Shown: piece by piece, positions 33,458 through 43,915 of the stretch
Position numbering within the stretch: the stretch's first letter is position 1
Layout of the letters: each line of letters opens with the position of its first letter
Source of the DNA: Bacillus tianshenii
Lineage (GTDB): Bacteria; Bacillota; Bacilli; Bacillales; Bacillaceae_N
NCBI GenBank assembly: GCA_020524525.2
Contig: CP129018.1
Span: 496,001-560,000, forward strand
Direction: 5' to 3'
DNA: 64,000 nucleotides
Program-made: the position numbers and the translations under genes
The notes under the pieces: generated by a model
What the model saw: only the letters and a program-made list of their open reading frames with translations
Database searches by the model: none
What the model was told of the DNA's origin: nothing

Positions 33458-35227
33458 TTAGCTTATTTCAAGCTGTGCATGATCAGTTGATACCGTAAAC
33501 AGCTGATTACCTGCTTGCTTCGGATCATAATAGATCAGCATAAGAGTATTGTTCGGTTCAATTATGCCGTCTGTGATACAGGCGTGCAGATCAAAACTTA
33601 AGCTTTCGATCATCGTGTGCTTGTGTAAGTCTTTTTCTGAAAGAGACAGCTGTGCAAAGGCATCGCCAAGCATCTCTGGTGCTTCTGCAATTTGCTTAAG
33701 CAAGGCTGATTTTTCTTTCTTTGACCATTGCTCGTTCCACCACGGTTTGCGCGGCTTGTGCTTCTTGTTCATGAGATAGTCGTATTTCATTAACCCTTCG
33801 ACGATTGGCAGACAGTCTCTCGCTTCGGCGCACAAAAATTCGTGCAGTCGGCGGAATAAGTCTTCAAGCTGATGACCGATTCGGCTCCAGCCGCGCTCTT
33901 CCCAATAGGAACCAAATGATTGGAAGAAGTCAAACGGCGTGTCAAAGACATCCTTAACGAGGTAGCGAATCGTGTTATCCATACGATGGTCATTCCAATA
34001 CTTTTCAAGCACATCTTCAACTTGCTTAATGCGGACAATGTCATCAAAGGAGAGGACATTGTTGCCAAGGATTTCATATGGCGGCTTATCCACAAATGTA
34101 TAGCCGAACTTCTCGTGCTGAAGACGGAGGCCTGTCCCACGTAATAGCTTCAAGAAGCCAAGCTGTAATTCTTCTGGCTCAAATGCGAAGACATCGTTGA
34201 ATGTTTGGCGGAATGAATGATAGTCTTCTTCAGGCAGGCCGGCAATTAAGTCAAGGTGCTGAACAATCTTGCCGCCTTCTTTCACCATTGTTACGGTGCG
34301 GGCAAGCTTTTTGTAGTTTTGTTTGCGTTGAACAAGTTCATTTGTTGCATCATTTGTTGATTGAACTCCAATTTCGAAGCGGAACAACCCTTCTGGTGCA
34401 TGTTCATTTAAGAACTCAAGTACTTCTGGGCGCATAATATCAGCGGTAATTTCAAACTGAAAAACAGTTCCAGGTAAGTGATTGTCGATTAGAAATTGGA
34501 ACATATCCATTGCGTATTTACGGCTGATATTAAAGGTACGGTCGACGAACTTAATTGTTTTCGCGCCGTTTTCCATTAAGTACATAATTTCTTGCTTAAT
34601 CTTTTCTTTATCGAAGTAACGCACACCTACTTCAATTGAAGAAAGGCAGAATTGACAAGAGAATGGACAGCCGCGGCTCGTTTCAATATAAGAAATTCGT
34701 TTAGACAGTTCATCCCGATCTTCGGTAAAGCGGTATGGGGATGGGATTTGCTTTAAGTCAACCTTTTGACGCTTCGGATTCATCTTTGTAGCGCCTGTTT
34801 CGTCACGGTATGCAACCCCGTCTACTTCAGACAGGTTATCTCCGGCTTGTAATGCATCAAGCAGCTGCTTGAATGTTGCTTCACCTTCACCGACAACGAT
34901 CGCATCAACTTCGGGCAGCTTTTCCATCCATTCAGCTGTATCGTATGTCACTTCTGGACCGCCAAGCACGACGAATAGGGATGGGTGAATTTTCTTTAAC
35001 ATCCGGACGACATCAATCGTTTCTTGGATATTCCAAATATAACAGCTGAAACCGAGCACATCCGGCTTTTTCGAGTGCAGGTCAGAGATGATGTTCATAA
35101 TTGGGTCTTTAATGGTGTATTCAGTTAACTCAATATCGTGAGAATCCTCAGCGTACGCTTTGAGATAGCGGATAGCGAGATTCGTATGAATATATTTTGC
35201 ATTTAAGGTACTTACGATTGTTTTCAT
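33458..35227 (-). CDS. B12-binding-domain radical SAM protein
   Basis: 589 residues. N-terminal cobalamin-binding-type Rossmann domain (about 1-135; GFSCYIWNIQETIDVVR, LGGPEVTYD). Radical SAM core with cluster motif CPFSCQFC near 200-208. DUF4080-like C-terminal region. The family includes methyltransferases and methylthiotransferase-like enzymes; the substrate is unknown. The B12 domain has no DxHxxG, so cobalamin would bind base-off without His, as common in this class. Single gene. Confidence 0.85.
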   Translation of the reverse strand: MKTIVSTLNAKYIHTNLAIRYLKAYAEDSHDIELTEYTIKDPIMNIISDLHSKKPDVLGFSCYIWNIQETIDVVRMLKKIHPSLFVVLGGPEVTYDTAEWMEKLPEVDAIVVGEGEATFKQLLDALQAGDNLSEVDGVAYRDETGATKMNPKRQKVDLKQIPSPYRFTEDRDELSKRISYIETSRGCPFSCQFCLSSIEVGVRYFDKEKIKQEIMYLMENGAKTIKFVDRTFNISRKYAMDMFQFLIDNHLPGTVFQFEITADIMRPEVLEFLNEHAPEGLFRFEIGVQSTNDATNELVQRKQNYKKLARTVTMVKEGGKIVQHLDLIAGLPEEDYHSFRQTFNDVFAFEPEELQLGFLKLLRGTGLRLQHEKFGYTFVDKPPYEILGNNVLSFDDIVRIKQVEDVLEKYWNDHRMDNTIRYLVKDVFDTPFDFFQSFGSYWEERGWSRIGHQLEDLFRRLHEFLCAEARDCLPIVEGLMKYDYLMNKKHKPRKPWWNEQWSKKEKSALLKQIAEAPEMLGDAFAQLSLSEKDLHKHTMIESLSFDLHACITDGIIEPNNTLMLIYYDPKQAGNQLFTVSTDHAQLEIS

Positions 35228-35391
35228 TTTGCTTCCCTCACAATTGCGGAATTTCTAACACCTTATTGTAACATAAGTTTTGTGTATAATTGAAAGGAAT
35301 TGGCAAGGTGAAAGATTTTTTAGAAAAAGTTATTGCTTGTTAAATCAGCTTTTTTGTATGTTTATGGTAGAGAATAGAAGGGAGGCGCTCG

Positions 35392-36507
35392 TTGTTGTCT
35401 GTTAATGAAGCAGTTGTATTTGTGATGATGGGTTTTCTTGTGATCGGAGCGCTTGACTATATAAATGGAAATCGGTTCGGCTATGGGGAAAAGTTTCGAG
35501 AAGGCGTGCTGACGATGGGGCCGCTTGCATTATCCATGCTTGGGATTGTTTCGTTAGCACCTGTATTAGCAAATGTGCTGTCTCCGCTCGTTGTTCCGCT
35601 GTATGAATGGCTTGGTGCAGACCCGGCGATGTTTGCGGGCAGTCTGCTTGCGATTGATATGGGAGGTTATTCGTTGGCGCAGGAGCTGGCGAGAACGGAG
35701 GAAGCGGCAAACTTTTCAGGCATTATTCTTGGAACGATGATGGGGCCGACACTCGTCTTTACAATTCCTGTCGCATTAACGATGATTCGCAAGGATGATC
35801 AGCCTGCATTTGCGAAGGGCATTTTACTCGGCTTAATGACGATTCCAATCGGATGCTTTGCAGGCGGTGTATTGGCGGGCTACTCGTTACAGATGATGGT
35901 GCAGAACCTTGTGCCGATTGTGTTATTTGCGTTACTGCTTGGCCTGGGGTTATGGAAGCTTCCTGCTCTGATGATTAAGGGTTTCGGGCTGTTTGGAAAA
36001 GCTGTGGAGGTTGTAATTATCATTGGACTGGCATCCATAGCCGTGGAAACATTTACGGGTATTGTTGTGATTCCGGGAATGGCGCCGCTTGATGAGGGAG
36101 CCGTGATTGTCGGAAAAATCGCGATTATGCTTGCCGGAGCTTTTCCGATGGTTCATTTTATTACAAATGTATTGGGTGGTTTGCTTAAGGCGGCAGGCAA
36201 GCGTGTTGGAATTGATGAAGTATCGACAGCAGGCTTGATTTCCTCGCTTGCTCATGCGATTCCAATGCTTGTGATGTTTGCAGAAATGGAGGAGCGTGGG
36301 AAGGTGATGAATGTCGCCTTTGCTGTAAGTGGTGCGTTTGTGCTTGGCGGACACCTTGGTTTTACCGCAGGGGTTGAAAAGGCGCTGATCGTCCCTATGA
36401 TGGTTGGAAAGATCACGGCCGGTACGACGGCACTTTGGCTTGCGGCGGTTGTTACGTCGAAGACTGCTGCAAGAAAACATCATGCGACACATATCGTGAA
36501 GGGATGA
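35392..36507 (+). CDS. eutH: ethanolamine transporter EutH
   Basis: 371 residues from TTG with GGGAGG upstream. Ten or more TM segments; conserved SLLAIDMGGYSLAQEL near 82-97 and SSLAHAIPMLVMFAEM near 282-297 define EutH. Takes up ethanolamine. No other eut genes are nearby; orphan eutH genes occur in Bacillaceae. Confidence 0.88.
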   Translation: MLSVNEAVVFVMMGFLVIGALDYINGNRFGYGEKFREGVLTMGPLALSMLGIVSLAPVLANVLSPLVVPLYEWLGADPAMFAGSLLAIDMGGYSLAQELARTEEAANFSGIILGTMMGPTLVFTIPVALTMIRKDDQPAFAKGILLGLMTIPIGCFAGGVLAGYSLQMMVQNLVPIVLFALLLGLGLWKLPALMIKGFGLFGKAVEVVIIIGLASIAVETFTGIVVIPGMAPLDEGAVIVGKIAIMLAGAFPMVHFITNVLGGLLKAAGKRVGIDEVSTAGLISSLAHAIPMLVMFAEMEERGKVMNVAFAVSGAFVLGGHLGFTAGVEKALIVPMMVGKITAGTTALWLAAVVTSKTAARKHHATHIVKG

Positions 36508-36668
36508 GTGTGCTTCTACTATTCTCGGCATTTTTTTAGCCAATAAATTGTCTTCCATCTGTAACCATTTTGTCACCAATTGCGTCTCATAATTAGGTAC
36601 GATTGAAGTGGTATGAGGAATAAAGCTCAGCCCTTTTTCTACAGAAAACAAATTGGAGTGAAGACAAA

Positions 36669-37727
36669 ATGATGATGAAAAAAAGTGTCCTTTCCTTTAC
36701 GATAGCAGGTGCCATTCTTGTTGGCGGAGTGAGCCCGGCGATAAGTCCGTTACAAATTTCGACTGTCTCCGCAGCAGAGCAGGGAATGACAATTGAAACA
36801 ACTACGATCGAGAAAGAAAGTCAATATGTCGAGCAAGGTGTTCGTTTGCCCGTTATGAAAGGGTTAAAAGACAAAGCATTTCAGCAGTCATTAAATAAGC
36901 AGATTCAAGCATTCTATGAAGAAAGAATTCAAACATTAGAAGAAGATGCAAAGTCATTTGCGGGCGATGCTGAAGAAAAAGGCTTCCCGTTTCAGAAGTT
37001 TGGGCTGTTTATTAACTATAAGATGAAGCAAAGAGGTGACCTTGTGTCGCTGGTGTTGATAACCAGTACTTATTCAGGCGGAGCGAATATGAATAGTGTA
37101 GTGGATTCGTATAACTTTTATAATCAGAAAGATGCGAAGAGTGTGAATTTAACTGACTTGGCACCACCGCAAAAGCTTGAAAAGCTCGCTCGGCAGGCAG
37201 TGACTGAGCAGATTGACAATTATTTTGGCTTAGATCAGTTAGTTGACAATCAAGCCTTTTATGCTGAGGGAAATGAGCTTGTCTTGATTTTTGATGAATA
37301 TGAAGTGGCCCCAGGTGTGGCAGGTACGCCATCAGTGACAATTCCGTTCTCAGCGCTTCAGGAAAAAGAAGAACAGCAGGAAGTGAACGTAAATGCAAGG
37401 AAGGTTTCAGTGAACGGGCAAGAGCTACAGACATATCAATCAGGCACGACAACGATGGTCGAAGTCCGAAAGCTGGCCGCTGCGTTTGGCTATCACGTGA
37501 AATGGAATGGGCCAGAACAAAGTGTAGAACTTACAAGAGGCGCGCAATGGACGAAGCTAAAGCTTGGAGAAAACCGTTATACATACGCAAAAATGGCACC
37601 ATTTCAATTAGAGGAAGCACCAGAATTGAAGCAAGGAAAGACATATGTGCCAGCATCCTTTGCAGTAGAAGTGTTAAAAGCAACACCCGTGATGGATGGA
37701 GAGACACTTCAATTTATTACAAAATAA
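36669..37727 (+). CDS. secreted DUF3298/DUF4163 protein with copper-amine-oxidase-type stalk domain
   Basis: 352 residues; GGAGTGA seven bases before the first ATG. Signal peptide to about 36 (ISTVSAAEQ). Residues about 45-240 resemble the DUF4163-DUF3298 pair of PdaC/RsiV (YSGGANMNS..., LTDLAPP). Residues about 245-350 form a stalk-like repeat (VNARKVSVNGQELQTYQ, VEVRKLAAAFGYHVKWN, KTYVPASFAVEVL). Extracellular or wall-associated; ligand unknown. Terminator shared with lldP. Confidence 0.78.
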   Translation: MMMKKSVLSFTIAGAILVGGVSPAISPLQISTVSAAEQGMTIETTTIEKESQYVEQGVRLPVMKGLKDKAFQQSLNKQIQAFYEERIQTLEEDAKSFAGDAEEKGFPFQKFGLFINYKMKQRGDLVSLVLITSTYSGGANMNSVVDSYNFYNQKDAKSVNLTDLAPPQKLEKLARQAVTEQIDNYFGLDQLVDNQAFYAEGNELVLIFDEYEVAPGVAGTPSVTIPFSALQEKEEQQEVNVNARKVSVNGQELQTYQSGTTTMVEVRKLAAAFGYHVKWNGPEQSVELTRGAQWTKLKLGENRYTYAKMAPFQLEEAPELKQGKTYVPASFAVEVLKATPVMDGETLQFITK

Positions 37728-37731
37728 ACGA

Positions 37732-37770
37732 AAACGCAGATCCTTTGGTGAGGATCTGCGTTTCTTTTTT
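37732..37770. terminator. bidirectional terminator
   Basis: AAACGCAGATCC/GGATCTGCGTTT perfect stem, T run after it, between convergent genes. Confidence 0.9.
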
Positions 37771-39559
37771 ATGCTGTTTTATTATTTGATGCTTGCTGGA
37801 CAGCGTTTTTTCCTTTATAAGTCACCATGTAAAGGATGAAGCCAGCTACGATAGCAGCGTATAGCGCGAACCAAACGCCGCTGTAGATGATTCCCATACC
37901 GAGGGCACCAGCTGCAAAGACATAATAGGTCATTGGAACAAGTGCTTTTCGGATAAGGGAACCTTCCTTACCGACAAGACCAACTGTTGCAGAAGCGGCT
38001 ACAACGTTGTGTACGCAAATCATGTTACCAGCAGCACCGCCGATTGCTTGAAGTGCTACAACAAGACCTGCACTACCTACGCCAAGTCCGATGCTTTCAG
38101 CAGTACCGAATTGGAATAGAGAGAACATCATGTTACTGAATGTGTTCGAACCTGCGATGAAGGCACCCATTGCACCGATTGTTGGTGCAAATAACGGCCA
38201 TACAGAACCAACTACTTGTGAAACACCTTCTGCAAGAACAAGCGGCATGCTTGCTAAGTCAGCTGTACCTGTGTTCAAGAAAATCTTAATCATCGGAACT
38301 GCAAAGATTAATGCTGTTGCCGCACTAAGAACCGTACGGATTGTTGCACCCCATGCACGAGAGTATTCAGAAGGTTTCATACCGTGCATAAAGTATGTAA
38401 TCAATGAAACGACTACGAAAATGAAGCCAGGCAAGTAAAGTGGTGACGTTCCAGCACCAATGCCAGAGCCAAATAAGTTTTCGATTTTGATTGAAACAGC
38501 TGGGTGTTTAAGAGCTGTAGTAATTTCAGGAACAATACGTGTTAGAACAAGTAATCCTGCAACGAAAACATATGGTAACCAAGCTTTTACTAGTGAGATG
38601 TGACGGCCTTCTGCAACTTCGCGGATTGGCTCGTCGTTAAGCTTACCAGCCCAGTCGCTTTCCCAGTTGTCGCGAGTTGGGAAGTCAAAGGTTTCATCTT
38701 CTTTTGGCATGAACAAGCCTGCTTTTGCACATGGAACAACAATGGCAAGACCAATTAATGCACCGATAAGAGATGGGAATTCTGGACCTAAGAATTTCCC
38801 GATTAAGAAATAAGGAATTGTAAAGCTGATACCTGCGAATAAAGCAAACTTCCAAACTTTCAAACCTTCACGGAATGAACGAGATTCACCAAAGAAGCGT
38901 GTGATCATCGCTACCATGAAAAGTGGAATAAGTGAACCAACAATTGCGTGGAACATCGCAACGTTTGCACCAATTTGATGCAAGTAATCTAAGTAAGGCA
39001 TATCGCCAAGTGCTGCTAGAACTTTATCCTGCTCAGCAAGACCGCCGTTTACACCAACGATAATTGGCGTACCGATCGCACCGAATGATACTGGTGTACT
39101 TTGGATAATTAATGCTGCAAGAACGGCTGCCATTGCAGGGAAACCGATTGCAACAAGTAATGGAGCTGCGATTGCAGCTGGTGTACCAAAGCCTGCTGCG
39201 CCTTCGATGAAAGCACCGAACAACCATGCGATAATAATTGCTTGAATACGTCGGTCAGGTGATACATTAATGAAACCTTGACGAATTGTCGAAATGGCAC
39301 CGCTTTCTTTTAATGTGTTAAGAAGAAGCACTGCACCGAAAACGATAAATAATACATCCATAACTGTGAATACGCCGTTAATTGCTGCACCAGCAATCAC
39401 GTTAGCTTTCGTTCCCCAAGCGAACATCGCTGTTAAAACGGTTACAATAAGTGCCACTGGCATTGCTTTGTAAGCCGGCCACTGTAATAGAACTAAGAAG
39501 ATAAAAATTGTGGCAATCGGCAAGAGAGCCAGTAAAGAAAGAACCCCAATACTCATCAT
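37769..39559 (-). CDS. lldP: L-lactate (glycolate) permease
   Basis: 596 residues with about 14 TM segments. [27 protein letters not shown] near 114-140 and [22 protein letters not shown] near 510-531 are LctP/LldP signatures. Proton symporter for L-lactate, also D-lactate and glycolate. Divergent from lutR, with a promoter and an operator-like palindrome at its start; belongs with lutABC and glcDF downstream. Confidence 0.93.
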   Translation of the reverse strand: MMSIGVLSLLALLPIATIFIFLVLLQWPAYKAMPVALIVTVLTAMFAWGTKANVIAGAAINGVFTVMDVLFIVFGAVLLLNTLKESGAISTIRQGFINVSPDRRIQAIIIAWLFGAFIEGAAGFGTPAAIAAPLLVAIGFPAMAAVLAALIIQSTPVSFGAIGTPIIVGVNGGLAEQDKVLAALGDMPYLDYLHQIGANVAMFHAIVGSLIPLFMVAMITRFFGESRSFREGLKVWKFALFAGISFTIPYFLIGKFLGPEFPSLIGALIGLAIVVPCAKAGLFMPKEDETFDFPTRDNWESDWAGKLNDEPIREVAEGRHISLVKAWLPYVFVAGLLVLTRIVPEITTALKHPAVSIKIENLFGSGIGAGTSPLYLPGFIFVVVSLITYFMHGMKPSEYSRAWGATIRTVLSAATALIFAVPMIKIFLNTGTADLASMPLVLAEGVSQVVGSVWPLFAPTIGAMGAFIAGSNTFSNMMFSLFQFGTAESIGLGVGSAGLVVALQAIGGAAGNMICVHNVVAASATVGLVGKEGSLIRKALVPMTYYVFAAGALGMGIIYSGVWFALYAAIVAGFILYMVTYKGKNAVQQASNNKTA

Positions 39560-39693
39560 GTTACCCCCTATTTAAGGTGTTAATAATTTAAAAATTAAGA
39601 CAATTTGAACCAGAATCCATAAAGTGCAGATTGTTGACGAATAATGTCAATGTGTTGTCCCGGACACGTGCATCTGTCATAAAACAGTTTATC

Positions 39694-39708
39694 TGGTCAT
39701 CTGATGAC
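39694..39708. promoter_or_regulatory. candidate LutR operator at lldP
   Basis: GTCATCTGATGAC (39696-39708) is a perfect 13-bp dyad, three bases past the lldP -10 box, so it covers the transcription start. Related sites lie before lutA and glcD. FadR/GntR-type operators have this form. Confidence 0.6.
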
Positions 39709-39711
39709 TCT

Positions 39712-39740
39712 ATCATAATGTAAGCGGGTTCATATTTCAA
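39712..39740 (-). promoter_or_regulatory. lldP promoter
   Basis: On the minus strand TTGAAA (39735-39740), 17 bases, TATGAT (39712-39717). Leader of about 140 bases to the lldP start. Confidence 0.7.
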
Positions 39741-40110
39741 CTATAATTTTTAAAAAATGTTCACTTTTTTATACAAAAAGCGCTTTTCAAGGGGAGATTT
39801 TCCTGAATTATAGTCTTGACTCATTCGGTGAGAATAGACACACGGGTAAATATACACCTCTATCTACATTGTGCTAAAATAAACAAAAGAGGCTTTTCAA
39901 AATGAAATAAAACGCTTACAATCATATTTGTTGCATAACAGTACTTGTAGTAAAAAAGAAACAGAGGATCACTTCTCGGCTCAATCGTTTAGATGACAAG
40001 GCTACTTTTGTTATCATGGGTATGAGTGTCACGAAAAAATGACAATCAGAGAAGATAAAGGTGCAAACAAAATATATTATTTGAATGGAAAGGGTAATGG
40101 GGTGGATAAC

Positions 40111-40839
40111 ATGCAATATAAGCGAATTAAAACCCGTAAAATCTATGAGGAAGTAGCAGAAGCACTTGTTGAAATGATTAAATCAGCAAAGCTTAAGCCG
40201 GGCGATAAGCTAGATAGTGTCCAGCAGCTTGCAGAGAATTTCCAAGTTGGCCGTTCCGCTATTCGTGAAGCATTAAGTGCGTTACGAGCAATGGGGCTAG
40301 TGGAAATGCGCCAAGGTGAAGGGACTTTTGTAAGACAATTTGATCCAGAAATGCTATCATTGCCGATTCATGCGGCAGTTCTTATGAAGAAAGACGACAT
40401 CCAAAACTTGCTTGAAGTGCGAAAAATCCTTGAAGTAGGAGCTGTTGAAGCTGCTGCTGAGCGCCGTACAGTTGAGGATTTGGAAGCAATCAAGCTTGCT
40501 TTAGAAGAAATGGGCAGAGCAAGTGAAAATGAAGAGCTTGGCGAAAAAGCAGACCTTGCCTTCCATATGGCAATCGCCAAAGCATCGCATAATGAATTAC
40601 TGACAAGCTTAATGAACAACGTATCCGAAATGATGGTCACAACGATGCGCGAAACACGCCGTCTCTGGCTTTACTCCAAACAAGCAACTCTCGAACGGCT
40701 GCATCAAGAACACCATGATATCTATCACGCAATCGAAGCCCAAGACCCAAAAGCAGCCCAACAATACATGCTCAACCACCTACTAAAAGTAGAAGACGTC
40801 CTCATGAAATACGTAAAAGACGTCAACACAACGGTTTAA
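40111..40839 (+). CDS. lutR: FadR/GntR-family regulator, LutR-like
   Basis: 242 residues from ATG at 40111 (GGGGTGG upstream). N-terminal winged HTH (IYEEVAEALVEMIKSAKLKPG, LAENFQVGRSAIREALSALRAMG). FCD effector domain with the metal-ligand pattern (D...H in DLAFHMAIAKASHN, later H in HHDIYHAIE). In B. subtilis LutR represses lutABC and responds to lactate. It lies between lldP and lutABC. A longer frame starting at 40039 has no site. Confidence 0.88.
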   Translation: MQYKRIKTRKIYEEVAEALVEMIKSAKLKPGDKLDSVQQLAENFQVGRSAIREALSALRAMGLVEMRQGEGTFVRQFDPEMLSLPIHAAVLMKKDDIQNLLEVRKILEVGAVEAAAERRTVEDLEAIKLALEEMGRASENEELGEKADLAFHMAIAKASHNELLTSLMNNVSEMMVTTMRETRRLWLYSKQATLERLHQEHHDIYHAIEAQDPKAAQQYMLNHLLKVEDVLMKYVKDVNTTV

Positions 40840-40847
40840 AAATAAAA

Positions 40848-41012
40848 GCGGAGGCGCCTTGTTCAGGGGCGACAAGCATAAGGCAGAATGTGGAGGGGAC
40901 TGCACTTTGTCCCCGCAACAGGCTGACTTATGACCTCGAGCCCCTAGGCGCCGCAGCTGGACAATAGAAAAGCGGAGGCGCCTTGTTCAAAAGGTGTCTC
41001 CGCTTTTATTTA
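40848..41012. repeat. inverted module B plus a minimal foldback
   Basis: Module B in reverse orientation at 40848-40968, beginning AAAAGCGGAGGCGCC nine bases after the lutR stop. Its base stem reads GGCGCCT/AGGCGCC where other copies have GGCGGCT/AGCCGCC: a compensatory change. 40968-41010 is a short hairpin built from module ends (AAAGCGGAG/CTCCGCTTT) adjoining the stop at 41006. Confidence 0.85.
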
Positions 41013-41506
41013 AGCCGAAGTGCCATTATCAGATCATCTGCATATGTACCATTTGAAAATTTGATGTAATCTCTTTGCCGGCCTTCTTCTTCAAAGCCGA
41101 ATGATTGGTAGAGATTAATAGCTGAGGTGTTAGTGGATAGAACACCGAGAAAAATCTTTTCGATGCCATTTGTTTTTGCCCAGTCTATTGCTGCTTTTAT
41201 TAGTTCTTTTCCAATTCCGTGCCCGCGACTTTGTTCATGAAGCCCGAGGAAAAGTGAGCATATGTGGCGGAGCTTTTGTAAAGGCGACCTTGAACAGCGA
41301 AGGTAACCGACAATTTGGGAATCGATCTCGACAACGAAGATGATGCCACCGCTTCCCATGACCTCGTTTAGCTCATCCATTTCATCCTCGGTAGAAGTGC
41401 TGTACTCGCCGGGGCTGCTGAAGAAATAGGGGGTAGTTTCGAATAAATGATTTTTCAATTTTGCGATGGCGGAACTGTCTTTTTCATTTGCAGGTCGAAT
41501 TTTCAC
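41006..41506 (-). CDS. GNAT family N-acetyltransferase
   Basis: 166 residues. LFLGLHEQSRGHGIGKELIKAAIDWAK (about 85-111) contains the R/Q-x-x-G-x-G/A acetyl-CoA loop; NLYQSFGFEEEGRQRDYIK near 130-150 is typical of RimI/RimJ-like enzymes. Substrate unknown. Isolated between foldback repeats and the lut promoter; ends in a minimal hairpin that could terminate it. Confidence 0.82.
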   Translation of the reverse strand: MKIRPANEKDSSAIAKLKNHLFETTPYFFSSPGEYSTSTEDEMDELNEVMGSGGIIFVVEIDSQIVGYLRCSRSPLQKLRHICSLFLGLHEQSRGHGIGKELIKAAIDWAKTNGIEKIFLGVLSTNTSAINLYQSFGFEEEGRQRDYIKFSNGTYADDLIMALRLK

Positions 41507-41601
41507 GTGAAAACCTCCTAATCTTTTAATTGCAAGTTCAAGCGAATTTTAATAGAATAGAACCATTGTGAATATTTGTTGAAATATTAAATTAGGCTTA
41601 A

Positions 41602-41614
41602 GTGATCAGATAAC
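41602..41614. promoter_or_regulatory. candidate LutR operator at lutABC
   Basis: GTGATCAGATAAC, i.e. GTTATCTGATCAC on the other strand, is an imperfect dyad related to GTCATCTGATGAC at lldP. It lies three bases upstream of the lutA -35 box. Confidence 0.5.
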
Positions 41615-41617
41615 CTG

Positions 41618-41646
41618 TTGACTATTTCGTGTTTTAGCATTAAATT
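41618..41646 (+). promoter_or_regulatory. lutABC promoter
   Basis: TTGACT (41618-41623), 17 bases, TAAATT (41641-41646); about 100 bases before lutA. Confidence 0.65.
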
Positions 41647-41747
41647 ATTAGAAAAGTATACATGGAATTTTGTGTAGTTGTCTAATGAAAACGCAGTCAT
41701 TTGAAAAAATGGCAAACTCGTTTTCGTAAAAGAAAGAGGGGGACATA

Positions 41748-42464
41748 ATGAAAGTATCCTTGTTTATTACATGTTTGATTGATGTGTTTCAAGGCGATGT
41801 CGGTAAGGATACAGTTGAGCTGCTAGAGCGTCTTGGCTGTGAAGTTGATTTTCCAGAAAAACAAACGTGCTGTGGACAGCCGGCTTACAACAGCGGCTAC
41901 GTAACAGAAGCGAAAGAATCGATGAAGCACATGATCAATACATTTGAGCATTCTGATTATGTTGTTTCACCATCTGGTTCCTGTTCAGCAATGTTCAATG
42001 AATATCCACACGTGTTCAAGGGTGACCCAGTGTGGGAAGAGAAAGCGAAGAAGTTAGCAGATAAAACATATGAACTGACACAATTTATCGTTGAAGTGCT
42101 TGGCGTTGAAAATGTTGGCGCGAAGCTGAACGCAACGGCAACTTATCATACATCTTGTCATATGACACGTTTGCTTAAAGTGCAGGACGCACCTATGAAA
42201 CTATTAGCAAATGTAGAAGGGCTTGAATTTACGCCGCTTCCAAACCGTCATGACTGCTGTGGATTTGGTGGAACATTTGCGGTTAAAATGACACCGATTT
42301 CAGAACAAATGGTAGACGAGAAAGTGCGTCACGTTGAGGAAACGAAAGCGCAAGTTTTAATTGGAGCAGACTGTGGTTGTTTAATGAATATCGGCGGCCG
42401 TATCGACCGTAAAGGCAGACCGATTAAAGTGATGCATATCGCATCTGTGCTAAACAGCCGTTAA
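41748..42464 (+). CDS. lutA: lactate utilization protein A, CCG-domain subunit
   Basis: 238 residues with two CCG domains: [15 protein letters not shown] with PSGSCSAM, and SCHMTRLLK with [13 protein letters not shown]. Part of the LutABC iron-sulfur complex that oxidises L-lactate to pyruvate. AAGAGGGGG precedes ATG. First gene of lutABC, 20 bases before lutB. Confidence 0.95.
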   Translation: MKVSLFITCLIDVFQGDVGKDTVELLERLGCEVDFPEKQTCCGQPAYNSGYVTEAKESMKHMINTFEHSDYVVSPSGSCSAMFNEYPHVFKGDPVWEEKAKKLADKTYELTQFIVEVLGVENVGAKLNATATYHTSCHMTRLLKVQDAPMKLLANVEGLEFTPLPNRHDCCGFGGTFAVKMTPISEQMVDEKVRHVEETKAQVLIGADCGCLMNIGGRIDRKGRPIKVMHIASVLNSR

Positions 42465-42484
42465 GGTAGAGGAGGACAAATCAT

Positions 42485-43915
42485 ATGGGCATGAAAATAG
42501 GCAACCACGCCTTTAATGACCGCGTGCAACAAGGGATTAGCAATGATTTCATGCGCGGAGCGGTATCAGCGGCGCAAGGACGTTTGCGCGGCGGCCGATT
42601 GAATGCAGCACAAGAGCTTGGCAACTGGGAAGATTGGCGCAAGCATGGCGAAGAAATTCGCAGACATACATTAGAGAACTTAGATTACTACTTGGAGCAG
42701 TTAAGTGAGAATGTTGCAGCCCGCGGCGGCCACGTATTCTTTGCGAAAACAGCTGAAGAAGCGAATCAATATATTAAAGATGTCGTGAAGAAAAAAGAAG
42801 GCAAAAAAGTCGTCAAATCGAAGTCGATGGTTACAGAAGAGATCAGCATGAACGAAGCGCTAGAAGAGCTCGGCTGTGATGTTGTCGAGTCAGACCTTGG
42901 CGAATGGATTTTACAAGTTGATGACCATGATCCACCTTCACATATCGTGGCACCTGCTCTTCATAAGAACAAAGAGCAGATTCGCGATGTGTTCAAGGAA
43001 AAGCTTGGCTATACGAACACAGAAAAGCCGGAAGAGCTGGCACTTTTCGCGCGTGAAAAACTGCGTGAAGAATTTCTAGCAGCAGATATCGGAATTACAG
43101 GCTGTAACTTCGCAGTTGCAGATTCAGGTACCATTTCGCTAGTCACAAACGAAGGAAACGCCCGGATGGTAACGACCGTTCCGAAAACACAAATTACGGT
43201 GATGGGGATGGAGCGTATCGTTCCGACGTGGGAAGAGATGGAAGTGTTAGTGAGCTTGCTGACGCGTGCGGCTGTTGGACAGAAGCTAACAAGCTACATT
43301 ACAGCACTGACAGGACCGAAGCAGGAAGGCGATGTTGATGGACCTGAAGAATTCCACCTTGTTATTGTCGATAACGGACGTTCGAAAATGCTCGGTACGG
43401 AATTCCAAGAAGCCCTTCATTGTATCCGTTGTGCAGCATGTATTAATGTGTGCCCGGTTTACCGTCATGTCGGTGGTCACTCATACGGTTCGATCTATCC
43501 AGGCCCAATTGGTGCAGTTATTTCACCGATTCTTGGCGGCTATGATGATTACAAAGAGCTTCCGTATGCATCGAGCCTTTGTGCCGCATGTACAGAAGCA
43601 TGTCCAGTCGGTATTCCACTGCATGAATTGCTTGTGAAGCACCGTCAGAACATTGTTGAAAAAGAAGGCAAAGCACCGAGGTTTGAAGAGCTGTCGATGA
43701 AAGCATTCCGCATGGGTACGGCAAACCCAGCGATGTACAATATCGGCACGAAGCTAGCGCCGACAATGATGAAGCCATTTGTCAAAGAAGGCAAGATTAC
43801 AAACGGTCCAGGACCACTGAAGGATTGGACATCAATTCGTGATTTCCCTGCTCCGAACAAAGAGCGATTCAGAGATTGGTTCAAAAACCGCAGCAAAGAA
43901 GGAGGCGTTCGCTAA
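42485..43915 (+). CDS. lutB: lactate utilization protein B, iron-sulfur subunit
   Basis: 476 residues; GAGGAGG nine bases before ATG. N-terminal LUD-like region, then two 4Fe-4S motifs [15 protein letters not shown] and [13 protein letters not shown] at about 310-390. Electron-transfer core of LutABC. Its TAA overlaps the lutC ATG by one base. Confidence 0.95.
   Translation: MGMKIGNHAFNDRVQQGISNDFMRGAVSAAQGRLRGGRLNAAQELGNWEDWRKHGEEIRRHTLENLDYYLEQLSENVAARGGHVFFAKTAEEANQYIKDVVKKKEGKKVVKSKSMVTEEISMNEALEELGCDVVESDLGEWILQVDDHDPPSHIVAPALHKNKEQIRDVFKEKLGYTNTEKPEELALFAREKLREEFLAADIGITGCNFAVADSGTISLVTNEGNARMVTTVPKTQITVMGMERIVPTWEEMEVLVSLLTRAAVGQKLTSYITALTGPKQEGDVDGPEEFHLVIVDNGRSKMLGTEFQEALHCIRCAACINVCPVYRHVGGHSYGSIYPGPIGAVISPILGGYDDYKELPYASSLCAACTEACPVGIPLHELLVKHRQNIVEKEGKAPRFEELSMKAFRMGTANPAMYNIGTKLAPTMMKPFVKEGKITNGPGPLKDWTSIRDFPAPNKERFRDWFKNRSKEGGVR

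Noticed and set aside
35950-36651. 233-codon open frame antisense to eutH
   Set aside because: Shadow of a GC-skewed membrane protein gene; low-complexity basic product without a start site, while EutH is unmistakable on the other strand.
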